From an uncultured Fibrobacter sp. (GTDB lineage: Bacteria; Fibrobacterota; Fibrobacteria; Fibrobacterales; Fibrobacteraceae): a stretch of 34,174 nucleotides of DNA. The position numbers and the translations under genes are program-made. The DNA is taken from assembly GCA_937891805.1 (NCBI GenBank), contig CALATK010000261.1, positions 1-34,174 of the forward strand, read 5' to 3'. Shown here piece after piece: positions 5,820-14,380 of the stretch. Below the pieces are notes generated by a model. The model was given only the letters and a program-made list of their open reading frames with translations, was not told the origin of the DNA and did not search any database. Position 1 is the stretch's first letter. Each line of letters starts with the position of its first letter.

Positions 5820-8642
5820 ATGCCGGAAAAAACTTTACTGCTCCTTGATTCTTACGCGCTTGCGTTTCGTATGTTTTACGCCTATAGCCAGAATCCTCTG
5901 GTGAACAGCAAGGGCGAAGACGTCTCCATGATGCACGGCTACTGGGGAGCGGTCCTCCGTATTCTGGCAAAGCACAAGCCTACCCATTTTGCCATCGCTC
6001 GGGATGTGGCCCACACCAAGACTTTCCGCCACGATCTTTATCCGGACTACAAGGCCAATCGCGGGCCCATGCCCGAAGAAATGGCCGCCCAGATGCCTCT
6101 TTTAGGAGAGAGCATGGAGGCCAGCGGAATCCCGTTACTTTCGGAGCCCGGCTACGAGGCCGACGACGTGATGGCCAGCGTGGCTACCGCTGCGGTGGAG
6201 GCAGGCTTTGACCATGTGGTGATTCTTTCCAAGGACAAGGACATGTCCCAAATTGTGTCCGACAAGATTCACCTGTTCCACCTGACCAAGGGTGCCGACG
6301 GCATTGATTTTGGCCCTGATCAGGTGGTGGAAAAATACGGCCTACCGCCGGAAAAAATTCGGGATTACCTGGCGCTCATGGGAGATGCTAGCGACAACGT
6401 TCCGGGGGTCCCGAAGGTTGGCCCCAAGACCGCCATACAGCTGCTGAACGATTTCGGCGATATGGACAACCTGTACGCCAATCTGGACAAGGTAACCAAG
6501 AAGGGACTTCACGACAATTTGGAGCAGAATCGGGAAAAGGCGTTCCTGAGCCGGGAACTGGTGACGCTTCAGACCAAGCGGGCCTATAGCGGGAGCCTTT
6601 CTGCCCTGGAATACAACGGGATCCATGTGGATACCCTGGCAGAGATTTTCAAGGAACACGAAATCAACAGCCTGCTGCGCCTGCTGGAAAAAGTTCCCGG
6701 CAAGGCGGGGTTCGTGCACGACGGCGACAATCAGCAGGGCGATTTCCCGGAGAGCGACCGCGCCGCCGCTGCCGAAGATGTTCTCCCCACCTACATTTGC
6801 GTTGATACTGCCGAAAAATTCCAACAGATGAAGGCTGAGTTTGCAGCGGCTACAGAAATCGGCGTGGATACGGAAACCGACGGCCTGGATTCCATGGCCT
6901 GCAATCTGGTGGGGCTGTGCCTTGCCGCCACAAGCGAAGACGGCTCTGTTCCCAAGGGCTACTACGTTCCTCTTGCCCATACCGACGACATCGGGTTCCC
7001 CGTAGGCAATTTCGATAGTGCTGCCGTAAAGGAATGGTTCCTGACCTTTTGGGATGAATCTTGCGAGGTCGTTGACGGCAAGCATCGCCGCACTTTCGTT
7101 TTTCACAACGCCAAGTTCGACTTGCATGTGCTTTCCCGTGCCTTCGGGCTTTCCATTCCGCAGATTACTGCGGCTAAGATAGTAGATACCCTCATTGCCG
7201 CCTGGATGCTTTCTCCGGGTCAGACGGGCCTCGGGCTGGACAACCAGGTGATGCAGCGCCTGAACCACGAGATGATTCCCATAGAAAATCTCATCGGGCG
7301 TGGCAAGAGCCAGATTCCTTTCAACCGCGTTCCTGTGAAGGATGCCGCCGAATACGGCGCCGAAGATGCGGTCTATACGCTCCGCCTCTGGAGGCCTCTG
7401 CTGCAAGAGCTCCAGAAGATGGACTACGAGAAGTTTTTCTACAGCCAGGAAATGCCCTTGCTCAAAGTGCTGTACCAGATGGAAGGCGTTGGTGCCTACG
7501 TGGATACGGCAGTCCTCAAGAATTTGGAAGTGGAACTTGCCGGTCGTATCGAAAAACTGGAAAAAGAAATCTGCGACATGGCGGGGCTGGAATTCAACAT
7601 CGGCAGTCCCAAACAGCTTGGAGAGGTGCTGTTCGATACATTGGGGCTTCCCGAAATCAAAAAGCGCAGTACCGACGCCGCCGTGCTGGAGGAACTTTCC
7701 GTCAGTGCACCGCACCCCATCGTTTTTGCCATCATAGAGTACCGCGAACTCAAGAAGATGCAGAACACCTACGTGTCAGTGCTCCCGACTCTGGTGAACC
7801 CGAAAACAAAACGGATTCACACCAGCTTTATCCAGTGGGGTACGGCTACGGGTCGCCTTTCCAGCCGAGATCCCAACTTGCAGAACATTCCGGTCCGTAG
7901 CGATTTGGGCAAAAAGATACGTGCCGCATTCGTTCCCGAGAACCCGGACAATGTCATCTTGGCTGTGGACTACTCTCAGATTGAGCTCCGCATGTTGGCC
8001 CACCTGAGCGGCGACCCCGCCCTTATCGAAAGCTACAAGGAAGGAATCGACATTCACGCCCGCACGGCCGCCGCCATCTACGGAGTAGAATTGGACGCCG
8101 TCACCGCAGACATGCGTCGCGACGCCAAGGTGGTGAACTTCGGCATCCTCTACGGCATGACGGCTTTCCGCCTGTCTCGGGACTTGAAAATCCCCATGGC
8201 CCAGGCCAGGGATTTTATCACCGGGTATTTCGGCATGTATCAGGGAGTGCAAAAGTTTATCGACGACACCAAGGCCTACGCCCACAAGAACGGCTACGTG
8301 GAAACCCTTTCGGGCCGCCGCCGTTACATTGCAGGTATCGACAGTTCTGACCGCATGGAATCCCAGATGGCGGAACGCATGGCGGTAAACACCCCGGTGC
8401 AGGGTAGTGCCGCCGACCTGATAAAGATTGCAATGATCCGCATTCAGGAGCGAATCAACCGGGATAATCTGCCCCTGAAGATGATGCTCCAGGTCCACGA
8501 CGAACTGGTTTTCGAGTGCCCCAAGGACCGTCTGGAAGAACTTTCGTCCATGGTGAAGGCCGAAATGGAAGGGGCCATGGAACTGAGGGTGCCCCTGGTG
8601 GCAAGCGTCGGTTCTGGGGAAAATTGGCTTTTGGCCCACTAG
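5820..8642 (+). CDS. polA: DNA polymerase I
   Basis: 940 residues, full length. Residues 1 to ~300 are the 5'-3' flap nuclease (LLLDSYALAFRMFYA, YEADDVMAS, SKDKDMSQIV, GDASDNVPGVPKVGPKTA). Residues ~335-530 are a 3'-5' exonuclease that keeps its acidic residues: VDTETDGL near 349, FHNAKFDLHVL and YGAEDAVYTL, so proofreading should work. The polymerase follows with motif A VDYSQIELRMLAH (~715), motif B RRDAKVVNFGILYG (~766) and motif C QVHDELVFE (~891). It removes Okazaki primers and fills repair gaps in the cytoplasm. The gene lies 56 bases after vsr, a repair partner whose nicked tract Pol I resynthesises in E. coli. No ribosome binding site is seen at the ATG. Confidence 0.98.
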   Translation: MPEKTLLLLDSYALAFRMFYAYSQNPLVNSKGEDVSMMHGYWGAVLRILAKHKPTHFAIARDVAHTKTFRHDLYPDYKANRGPMPEEMAAQMPLLGESMEASGIPLLSEPGYEADDVMASVATAAVEAGFDHVVILSKDKDMSQIVSDKIHLFHLTKGADGIDFGPDQVVEKYGLPPEKIRDYLALMGDASDNVPGVPKVGPKTAIQLLNDFGDMDNLYANLDKVTKKGLHDNLEQNREKAFLSRELVTLQTKRAYSGSLSALEYNGIHVDTLAEIFKEHEINSLLRLLEKVPGKAGFVHDGDNQQGDFPESDRAAAAEDVLPTYICVDTAEKFQQMKAEFAAATEIGVDTETDGLDSMACNLVGLCLAATSEDGSVPKGYYVPLAHTDDIGFPVGNFDSAAVKEWFLTFWDESCEVVDGKHRRTFVFHNAKFDLHVLSRAFGLSIPQITAAKIVDTLIAAWMLSPGQTGLGLDNQVMQRLNHEMIPIENLIGRGKSQIPFNRVPVKDAAEYGAEDAVYTLRLWRPLLQELQKMDYEKFFYSQEMPLLKVLYQMEGVGAYVDTAVLKNLEVELAGRIEKLEKEICDMAGLEFNIGSPKQLGEVLFDTLGLPEIKKRSTDAAVLEELSVSAPHPIVFAIIEYRELKKMQNTYVSVLPTLVNPKTKRIHTSFIQWGTATGRLSSRDPNLQNIPVRSDLGKKIRAAFVPENPDNVILAVDYSQIELRMLAHLSGDPALIESYKEGIDIHARTAAAIYGVELDAVTADMRRDAKVVNFGILYGMTAFRLSRDLKIPMAQARDFITGYFGMYQGVQKFIDDTKAYAHKNGYVETLSGRRRYIAGIDSSDRMESQMAERMAVNTPVQGSAADLIKIAMIRIQERINRDNLPLKMMLQVHDELVFECPKDRLEELSSMVKAEMEGAMELRVPLVASVGSGENWLLAH

Positions 8643-8715
8643 AAAGCACGAATGGCGATTGCTGCGCGGATTACGGGCGCAGACTTTATTGTATTTTTAA
8701 AGGGAGAGGTTTATT

Positions 8716-9363
8716 ATGCGGGTATCTAAAATTTGCGGATTTTTGCTAAGCGCCTTTTTGACCGTAGGCCTTGTTGCTTGTGGCGAAACGGTTTCCTCTA
8801 CCGACGCCAGTGCCAATGGCGGCCTTGACGCCGTTCCCGGATACCACCCCGGAAAGGTCTATTCTTCTAAGGCAGACCTGGTTTCCTCGTCGTCTCAAGC
8901 GCCTACGTCTGGTGCGGAAAGTTCCGCTACCGAGGGAAGCAGCTCTTCTGAGAATTCCAGTTCCTCCGAAGAAACTTCCAGTTCCTCGGTGGACTTTTCC
9001 GAGTCCAACATCCAGGTAGACGAAAGTGGTGTTGCGGTCATTACGGAGGAATATTTGGATGACGTTGCATCCGGCACGGCGGCGGAACTCGACAACTCGT
9101 GGGACCTGTTGGAAAACCAAGGTGAAGACGTAGAAGGGTTCGTAGGGAGCAGAAGCTTGAAATTTACCGTGGACGATCTGGATTTTGCGCGGGGTCATTA
9201 CTATTGCTATACAGAATCTCAGGAATGGTTTGAAATCACCAAGGAAAAATTGCAGGAATCCAAGCTCCCGTTCCTGTGGGATGGTCCGGCATACGAGGCC
9301 AGGGCGGGCTTTACCCTGGATTTTGCTAATGTTTGCGAATCGGTCTATATTGTAGCAGAATAG
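8716..9363 (+). CDS. Ser-rich lipoprotein of unknown function (paralogue 1)
   Basis: 215 residues. The signal peptide ends in a lipobox LVAC with Cys 22 as the lipidated residue. Then comes a short PGYHPGKVYSSK element, a Ser-rich linker (~residues 50-95) typical of Fibrobacter secreted proteins, and a C-terminal domain of ~100 residues (YYCYTESQEWFEITKEKLQ ... LDFANVCESVYIV). The next gene has the same architecture and a related C-terminal domain, so the two are tandem paralogues. The C-terminal domain with two Cys is not one I recognise. It likely sits at the outer or inner membrane. GGGAGAGG precedes the ATG. Confidence 0.8.
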   Translation: MRVSKICGFLLSAFLTVGLVACGETVSSTDASANGGLDAVPGYHPGKVYSSKADLVSSSSQAPTSGAESSATEGSSSSENSSSSEETSSSSVDFSESNIQVDESGVAVITEEYLDDVASGTAAELDNSWDLLENQGEDVEGFVGSRSLKFTVDDLDFARGHYYCYTESQEWFEITKEKLQESKLPFLWDGPAYEARAGFTLDFANVCESVYIVAE

Positions 9364-9415
9364 ATTGAATAAAAACGCCAAAATTTGTCGAATTTCACCA
9401 AATTGCGTACAAATG

Positions 9416-9431
9416 TGTGAAATTGTTCACA
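9416..9431. promoter_or_regulatory. CRP-like site, TGTGA-N6-TCACA
   Basis: TGTGAAATTGTTCACA is an exact match to the classical CRP core (TGTGA-N6-TCACA) and a perfect 6-4-6 inverted repeat. It lies ~60 bp before the start of the second lipoprotein gene. Whether a CRP/FNR family protein binds here is inference. Confidence 0.55.
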
Positions 9432-9492
9432 TTGCTATTGCTATTTTGTTTATAAAAATATATGTTGTATAGACCCATTGTTCGGAGGTTCT

Positions 9493-10317
9493 ATGCAATT
9501 GACAAAAATCCTGTTGCCAGTTACGGCTCTGAGTATCTCTTTGGGGCTTTTTGCCTGTTCCAGTACGGTGTCTCCTTCGGAGGGCTCGGATGATGCAATT
9601 GCTTCCGAAGAAGACGGCCTGGAACCGTTTATTCCCGGCTTTGATCCGGGCAAGTATTCATCCAAGACGGACGAACCTTCTAGCTCTACTAGCGATGTAA
9701 CTTCTAGCGAGTCCGAAGGACAGTCTGCTACTTCCGGTGACGAATCTTCGGAATCCGGCACAGAATCGGCTTCTTCTGGAGATGATAGCTCTGCAAGCAA
9801 GGGCGACGGCTCTTCTACTTCCGGTGATGAAAACTCCGCTGCTGCAGGGGGAGAATCTTCGGCTTCGGGAGACGAAGGCTCTGTATCTGGCGACGAATCC
9901 TCGTCAAGTACAAGCGAAGTGTCTTCGGCGTCAGCTGGGAAGTCTGAGTTAAATACAGACACCGGCGAGATAAATGCCGGTGAGGATATTATGTCCGGTG
10001 TTGACGATGGCACAAGTAGCGATCTAGATGATTTGGTAGCGGTCTGTGGAACGGCAGAAGGCTGCCCTGAAGGTTTTGAAAAACTGGAAGGCGGTTTGGT
10101 TGTCGATAAGGGCGGCAATGGAAATTTGACCTACGATTCATTTGATGAAAATGATTATTTCTGTTTCACAGGAGAAGGTTCTTGGCTTAAACTGGAACGC
10201 GCAAAACTCGGCGCATACATCCCCCATTTTAAAAATGGCGCGGCATGGGGAAATCTAAGCCACTTTGATATTCGCTTTGAGGATCTCTGCGGTGCCGTGT
10301 ATATTATGCGGAAATAA
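9493..10317 (+). CDS. Ser-rich lipoprotein of unknown function (paralogue 2)
   Basis: 274 residues from the ATG at 9493, preceded by GGAGG at good spacing; an upstream in-frame TTG at 9478 is unlikely. Lipobox LFAC with Cys 22. The PGFDPGKYSSKTDEPSSS segment matches PGYHPGKVYSSK of the gene before. The Ser/Gly/Glu-rich linker is much longer (~residues 60-155). The C-terminal domain ending YFCFTGEGSWLKLERAKLG ... DLCGAVYIMRK aligns with that of paralogue 1, including two Cys and the Trp. Function unknown. It has its own promoter region with a CRP-like site and is closed by the terminator at 10342-10363. Confidence 0.8.
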   Translation: MQLTKILLPVTALSISLGLFACSSTVSPSEGSDDAIASEEDGLEPFIPGFDPGKYSSKTDEPSSSTSDVTSSESEGQSATSGDESSESGTESASSGDDSSASKGDGSSTSGDENSAAAGGESSASGDEGSVSGDESSSSTSEVSSASAGKSELNTDTGEINAGEDIMSGVDDGTSSDLDDLVAVCGTAEGCPEGFEKLEGGLVVDKGGNGNLTYDSFDENDYFCFTGEGSWLKLERAKLGAYIPHFKNGAAWGNLSHFDIRFEDLCGAVYIMRK

Positions 10318-10341
10318 TAAACTTGTTTGAGAGAAAATGGA

Positions 10342-10363
10342 GGACCCTTCGGGGTCCTTTTTT
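10342..10363 (+). terminator. Terminator between lipoprotein and acyltransferase genes
   Basis: GGACCC-TTCG-GGGTCC followed by TTTTTT. The T-run overlaps the stop codon of the convergent acyltransferase gene. Confidence 0.92.
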
Positions 10364-11399
10364 ATTCCCGCTTAATCACGTCTTTTTGGGCGGTCACATG
10401 AGGCATGAACCGTTTCATGAAGGGGATAATTCCCAAGTATAAAAGCATGGTGACCACGAAGACGAAGGCAAGGCTTGCGTTCTTTGACCAGTGGATGTGA
10501 AATTCCCGCAGAATCTTGATGATGGCCCACTGCACCCAGCCGTGGGTCACAAGAATCATGATGGAGTATCGCCCAAAGTAAGACACCAGGGGAATCTTCT
10601 TGATGGCCTTGGATAAAAGGAGTATGCCAGTCGCTCCGGATAGTCCGCAAAGGTAGGTGCTCCAGAAGGGCAGCTGGAAATGGTTTTGCACATAGCTCAC
10701 CGTTGAGTCTGATAGCAGGTACACCAGGCCAAAGCCCAGGAGGGCCAAGGGAATGTTCAGCTTGTCCAACTTGTTCGGTTTCAGTAGTGCCGTATAGCGG
10801 AAGGCGAAATGTCCGGCGCAGAAATAGGGAATGGCCGTCATGGCGGTGTCCATGAACATGGGCAGGTTGATAAAGCGCCTCCCGAGGAAAAATCCCAGGC
10901 CGCCAACGGCCAATGACAGGGCCACAAGCGCTGCATTGGAAAAGCGTTGCGGGAGCATCTTTGCCGCGAGGTAAATTCCGTAGAAAATCAGGTTGGTCCA
11001 GAAAAGCCCCAGCAAGAACCAGATGGGAAAGTTGGGGAAATATTCCTGCCAAATGAAAGAATACCACACGCTACAGCCGGGGTTTGGCCGCAAGTGGAAG
11101 TGGGCGAGGATGAACGGCAGAATACAGGAAGTGGTAATGAAAAAGAAGGTGAAGGGGATCAGCAGCTTGTTGACTTTACGCAGGCAAAAGTCGAAGAATC
11201 CGGCGTAGCTCTTGAAGAACAGCCCCGAAAGAAAAAAATACAGAGGCATGCGGAAGGTGGAAAGGGGAAGCTTCAGCGGGTAGGTGTCCAGCCCCCAGGT
11301 GCTTGCCACGTGGTGCCACACCACCAGCATGATGCAGAGGCCTTTGGCAAGGTCCACAAAGGCGTAGCGTGGCTTTTCGGTAGGTAGGGCAGAGGGCAT
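10362..11399 (-). CDS. Acyltransferase-3 family membrane protein
   Basis: 345 residues with about ten membrane segments. The N-terminal YAFVDLAKGLCIMLVVWHH carries the conserved His of this family, and LYFFLSGLFFKS follows at ~50-65, also typical. Members transfer acetyl, succinyl or other acyl groups to sugars or lipids at the membrane, mostly modifying polysaccharides or lipopolysaccharide; the acceptor cannot be told here. It starts nine bases after the stop of the alpha/beta-hydrolase gene, so the two are probably one transcript. No good ribosome binding site precedes the ATG, which suggests translational coupling. Confidence 0.88.
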   Translation of the reverse strand: MPSALPTEKPRYAFVDLAKGLCIMLVVWHHVASTWGLDTYPLKLPLSTFRMPLYFFLSGLFFKSYAGFFDFCLRKVNKLLIPFTFFFITTSCILPFILAHFHLRPNPGCSVWYSFIWQEYFPNFPIWFLLGLFWTNLIFYGIYLAAKMLPQRFSNAALVALSLAVGGLGFFLGRRFINLPMFMDTAMTAIPYFCAGHFAFRYTALLKPNKLDKLNIPLALLGFGLVYLLSDSTVSYVQNHFQLPFWSTYLCGLSGATGILLLSKAIKKIPLVSYFGRYSIMILVTHGWVQWAIIKILREFHIHWSKNASLAFVFVVTMLLYLGIIPFMKRFMPHVTAQKDVIKRE

Positions 11400-11408
11400 T
11401 TGGTGCTT

Positions 11409-12221
11409 TTAGGGTGCGGACAAGAATTCGAGGATTTTGGTCTTGAATTCGGGCAGCTCGTCGAATACGGCGTGGCCGTAACCTTCGAACATCTTCAGTT
11501 CACAGGGGGTGCCGGCAGCCTTTAGCCTGTCGTAGATTTTTTGGGAGGCTTCGGGGGTGACCACCTGGTCCTTGCTTGCGGCAAGAATGAGGGTGGGGCA
11601 CTTGATGTTTTCCAGTCCGTTACGGGTGTCCACAAAATCGCAGGCGTCGGAGAAAACGGCAAAGCGGTCCATCTCTTCGGCAGAGACATCCTTATACATG
11701 ACCTGGAGGGCCCTGCCGTAACGTTTGGCGAAAGGTTCCGAGAAGCAGTCCTGGATAAAGGCTTTCACTAGACCGTCGCCATCGTGGGCCCTGGCAAGCC
11801 TTGTCCATTCTCCGATTATCTTGAGTTGCTGGGGCTCTGCCTTGGAGGTGGAACAGCCGAGAACCAGTTTCCAGATCAGTTCCGGGTAATTTGCCGCCAA
11901 ATGCTGGGCCACCATGCCTCCTTGGGACACTCCGTAAAGGGCCACGTCCTCGAGGCCGAGGGCACGCAGGGCAAGTGCCTGGTCCCGGGCCATGTCTTCT
12001 ACGGAATAGCCGGGGTTGGCGTCCTTTCGCCGGTCGAAAAAGTAAAGCGTGTAGCCTTCGGTGAACATCTTGAAGGGCACTTGCAGGGCGTCTGCAGATT
12101 TCATGACGCTCCTGATGGCAAGACCCGGAATGACCACCAGTGGGCGAGGGCCGCTTCCGAACTGGGCGTATTCCATTTCAAATCCGTCGGTGCAGACATT
12201 GTGTACAAGTTTATCACTCAT
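11409..12221 (-). CDS. Alpha/beta-hydrolase
   Basis: 270 residues, cytoplasmic, no signal peptide. The oxyanion region LVVIPGLA (~29-36), nucleophile elbow GVSQGG with Ser 99, acid ASKDQVV with Asp 218, and GYGHAVF with His 250 give a complete catalytic triad in the usual order. The substrate is not predictable; esterase, lactonase or acyl hydrolase are all possible. It is first in an operon with the acyltransferase-3 gene, so it may act on a small acyl compound. No Shine-Dalgarno; TATCTTTT lies five bases before the ATG. Confidence 0.88.
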   Translation of the reverse strand: MSDKLVHNVCTDGFEMEYAQFGSGPRPLVVIPGLAIRSVMKSADALQVPFKMFTEGYTLYFFDRRKDANPGYSVEDMARDQALALRALGLEDVALYGVSQGGMVAQHLAANYPELIWKLVLGCSTSKAEPQQLKIIGEWTRLARAHDGDGLVKAFIQDCFSEPFAKRYGRALQVMYKDVSAEEMDRFAVFSDACDFVDTRNGLENIKCPTLILAASKDQVVTPEASQKIYDRLKAAGTPCELKMFEGYGHAVFDELPEFKTKILEFLSAP

Positions 12222-12226
12222 ACCCT

Positions 12227-12234
12227 AAAAGATA
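12227..12234 (-). promoter_or_regulatory. TAnnTTTn promoter box of the hydrolase gene
   Basis: TATCTTTT on the minus strand, then AGGGT and the ATG. Nearly the same arrangement is found before the TIGR02147 gene (TATCTTTT-GGAGC-GTG). It predicts a leaderless mRNA. Confidence 0.5.
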
Positions 12235-12275
12235 GATACATCTTTCACAAAAGGGGATGCTATTTCTTATTTTTT

Positions 12276-12325
12276 TGTCATCCTCGCGAACACTTTCATC
12301 GTCATCCTCGCGAAGGCGAGGATCT
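12276..12325. repeat. GTCATCCTCGCGAA palindrome, copy 2 with a partial second unit
   Basis: A truncated unit (GTCATCCTCGCGAA at 12277-12290) is followed by a full one (12301-12325) with stem ATCCTCGC / GCGAGGAT around GAAG. The full hairpin would be in the leader of the gene starting at 12344, ending 8 bases before its AAGGAG. Confidence 0.65.
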
Positions 12326-12343
12326 TGTAAATAAGGAGTCTAT

Positions 12344-13291
12344 ATGAACAAGTTCTTTGCCATCCTCGGAACCATCTCGCTTTCGATGCTTGTTGCCTGC
12401 AGCGACACCAAGACCGCCAAGGAAACCGCCACCGTGGAAACTGCGAGTGCTGAAGCTGCCGCGCCGACAAATACCGCTGTCGCGGGTTCCGAGAAGTCCG
12501 CCGACAATGCTTCGGCTGGCTCAGCAACCGCCCCACAGGTCGAAGGCACCAAGACGATTACGCTTTCAAACGGCGCGAGCGTCACCTGGATTCAGGACAA
12601 CGCGGGCAACAAGCTGAACCCGCGCTCGCTCTTCAGCGACGCCAGCGACTCGCTCTACAACAGTCTGAACATGCCCGACGGCATCCCGGCCAGCGTGAGC
12701 ACATTCCTCGTGAAAGTGGACGGCAAATTCATCTTGTTTGACGCAGGCCTCGGGGCTTTCGGCGGGCAGCTCATGAACCGCCTTGCCGCGCTCGGCGTGA
12801 ACCCCGACAGCATCGGGCTTATTTACCTCACGCATTTCCATGTGGACCACATTGCAGGCCTTGTCGCAAAGGATGACGCCGGTAACGATGCGAAGGCTTT
12901 CAAGAACGCCGCCGTGTATGCGGGCAAGGTGGAATACGACGCCTGGATGAACGACATCCCGAAAAATGATTTGCAGAAGAACATCATGGCGCTCTACAAG
13001 GATAGCCTGCACCTGTTCGCCTTCGGGGACAGCCTCCCCCACGGAGTGCTCGCGATGGACGCCATCGGGCATACGCCGGGCCATACCGCTTTCCAGCTAG
13101 CAAACCTGCTTATCGTCGGTGATTTGATGCACGGTTACGCTCTGCAGAAGGACCACCCCGAAATCAACTCCAACTACGACATGGACAAGCCGAAATCCGC
13201 CGAGAGCCGCAAGCGCATCATGCAATACGCCCGCGACAAAAAGCTCCTGATGGCCGGCATGCACCTGCCCCCTCCGGGATTCGCGGAATAA
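12344..13291 (+). CDS. Metallo-beta-lactamase-fold lipoprotein hydrolase
   Basis: 315 residues. Signal peptide with lipobox LVAC, Cys 19, then an Ala/Thr/Ser-rich spacer to ~65. The MBL domain starts near 70: STFLVKVDGKFILFDAGLG, zinc motif HFHVDH (164-169), IGHTPGHTAFQ with the next His ligand, and VGDLMHG with the bridging Asp. All metal ligands appear present. The subgroup resembles lactonase- or glyoxalase-like enzymes rather than true beta-lactamases. Lipidation implies it works in the periplasm or on the surface. AAGGAG with six-base spacing sets the start. The 3' end is two bases from that of the convergent next gene. Confidence 0.87.
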   Translation: MNKFFAILGTISLSMLVACSDTKTAKETATVETASAEAAAPTNTAVAGSEKSADNASAGSATAPQVEGTKTITLSNGASVTWIQDNAGNKLNPRSLFSDASDSLYNSLNMPDGIPASVSTFLVKVDGKFILFDAGLGAFGGQLMNRLAALGVNPDSIGLIYLTHFHVDHIAGLVAKDDAGNDAKAFKNAAVYAGKVEYDAWMNDIPKNDLQKNIMALYKDSLHLFAFGDSLPHGVLAMDAIGHTPGHTAFQLANLLIVGDLMHGYALQKDHPEINSNYDMDKPKSAESRKRIMQYARDKKLLMAGMHLPPPGFAE

Positions 13292-13293
13292 TC

Positions 13294-13854
13294 CTAAATA
13301 GACATCGCTGCCCAGAAGCCCAATGTAATATCAAGGGAAAATGTATAATACACTTTTTTGGAATTGATTAAATAACCAAATTCGTGAGAACCAAAGCCTA
13401 ATCCCGCAAGCCCTCCTATACGGACAGACCATCCGTAGTCAAATCCAGTTTTGTATGCCCATCCAATTTCTGGACCAGAAGTAACCGTGAAAAGCAAGGT
13501 TTCAAACATATAGCGCAAATTGGGCTGAAAATAGAATCCCACTTGATCATTATCAAAATCATAGATCAAACGAATTCGATTTGTCCACATGAACTCATGG
13601 GTTGGATCCCAAATTCCTATTAGAGAATCTGGTCTAGCTGTCTCGTACAAAATAGCAGATGCGCCAACTATAAAGTCAATCCCGCCAGAAGCTATATATG
13701 GTCCGCCGCCAATAGACCATCCCCAAAGTGTCGGCGAAAAGCCATCTAAAATGCAGTAGTAATTATCTGATTTTTGACATGCCGATTCCTCAGCCATTGA
13801 AATACTGGGCAAGAGCAACGCCAAAGCGAGAATTATGTTCCTAACAAACTTCAT
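13294..13854 (-). CDS. Small secreted, probably outer-membrane protein of unknown function
   Basis: 186 residues. Clean signal peptide, likely cut after SMA (residue 21). The mature part is rich in Gly, Tyr, Phe and Trp with alternating polar and hydrophobic residues (WSIGGGPYIASGGIDFIVGA; VGFYFQPNLRYMF; GWSVRIGGLAGLGFGS), as expected for a small beta-barrel, and ends on a strand-like LGFWAAMSI. Two Cys lie at the start of the mature chain and one about ten residues later. I do not recognise a family. The base composition is more A+T-rich than its neighbour. It begins 49 bases after the broken toxin fragment, so its arrival may have truncated that gene. Confidence 0.7.
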   Translation of the reverse strand: MKFVRNIILALALLLPSISMAEESACQKSDNYYCILDGFSPTLWGWSIGGGPYIASGGIDFIVGASAILYETARPDSLIGIWDPTHEFMWTNRIRLIYDFDNDQVGFYFQPNLRYMFETLLFTVTSGPEIGWAYKTGFDYGWSVRIGGLAGLGFGSHEFGYLINSKKVYYTFSLDITLGFWAAMSI

Positions 13855-13903
13855 TTGCTATTTCTTGTCATGGACCAACGACAACAGCAAATTAAAAAGT
13901 TTT

Positions 13904-14008
13904 TCACCGATAAAGCATGTGAACGGAATTATATAGTTTATTCAAAACATCGATCCGTCCAATTTTGAACAGAGTCAGTAATGGTGTCGTGTCAGAGACA
14001 ACTATCAC
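13904..14008 (-). pseudogene. Broken DUF3368 (PIN-like) toxin, first 34 codons only
   Basis: A GTG overlapping the antitoxin stop codon (GTGA) opens a frame reading MIVVSDTTPLLTLFKIGR and on to VHMLYR, then stops. This is the characteristic beginning of DUF3368 toxins (IVVSDTSPLI.L.KIG..DLL), including the first catalytic Asp, but the remaining ~120 residues with the other acidic residues are missing. Only 49 bases separate the stop from the next gene, so the rest was deleted or displaced. Confidence 0.82.
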
Positions 14009-14274
14009 TTAGACTCTCCGCTTGCAGCGAGGGCGTTAGCAATGTCACGTTCAAGTTCCGCTTCGTCCATGTCAATATACGGAATGCCCATGGAGCCATA
14101 CAGCTGGATAAGAGACCACTTATCCATTTCAAGAATCTCGGCTGCTCGACCGTGCGAAATCGTCCCGTTCTGGATATAGGGGTACAACAGCATCGCGCGT
14201 TGCTTTAGCCACATGTCACGCTTATTTACATAAGGTTCCATTGCAGTCGTTATTTCAATTGTAGCGGTTTGCAT
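14005..14274 (-). CDS. UPF0175 family antitoxin, left without its toxin
   Basis: 89 residues from the second ATG (14274), which has GAGGT six bases upstream; the first ATG at 14280 lies immediately after GAGGT, too close for normal use. The segment NGTISHGRAAEILEMDKWSLIQLYGSMGIPYIDMDEAELERDI is typical of UPF0175, small helix-turn-helix-like proteins that act as antitoxins to DUF3368 PIN-like RNases. The toxin overlaps its 3' end but is reduced to 34 codons, so this gene is an orphan. TATATTTA at about 14289-14296 on the minus strand is a plausible promoter box. Confidence 0.85.
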   Translation of the reverse strand: MQTATIEITTAMEPYVNKRDMWLKQRAMLLYPYIQNGTISHGRAAEILEMDKWSLIQLYGSMGIPYIDMDEAELERDIANALAASGESK

Positions 14275-14328
14275 ATTCATACCTCACCTATAAATATACA
14301 CTTTTTCACACAAAAGACCAATTAAAGA

Positions 14329-14360
14329 AAACGCCCTTTCGCAAGGAAAGAGCGTTTTTA
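14329..14360 (-). terminator. Terminator of ileS
   Basis: On the minus strand AACGC-t-CTTTC, a short loop, GAAAG-g-GCGTT, then TTTCTTT. It lies 21 bases past the ileS stop codon. Confidence 0.82.
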
Positions 14361-14380
14361 GAGTTTTTTAAGTATTTTTC

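Noticed and set aside
6342..8639. Long antisense frames over polA (457 and 287 codons)
   Set aside because: polA is clearly the coding strand with all three polymerase motifs; the antisense products are low-complexity and His/Arg-rich.
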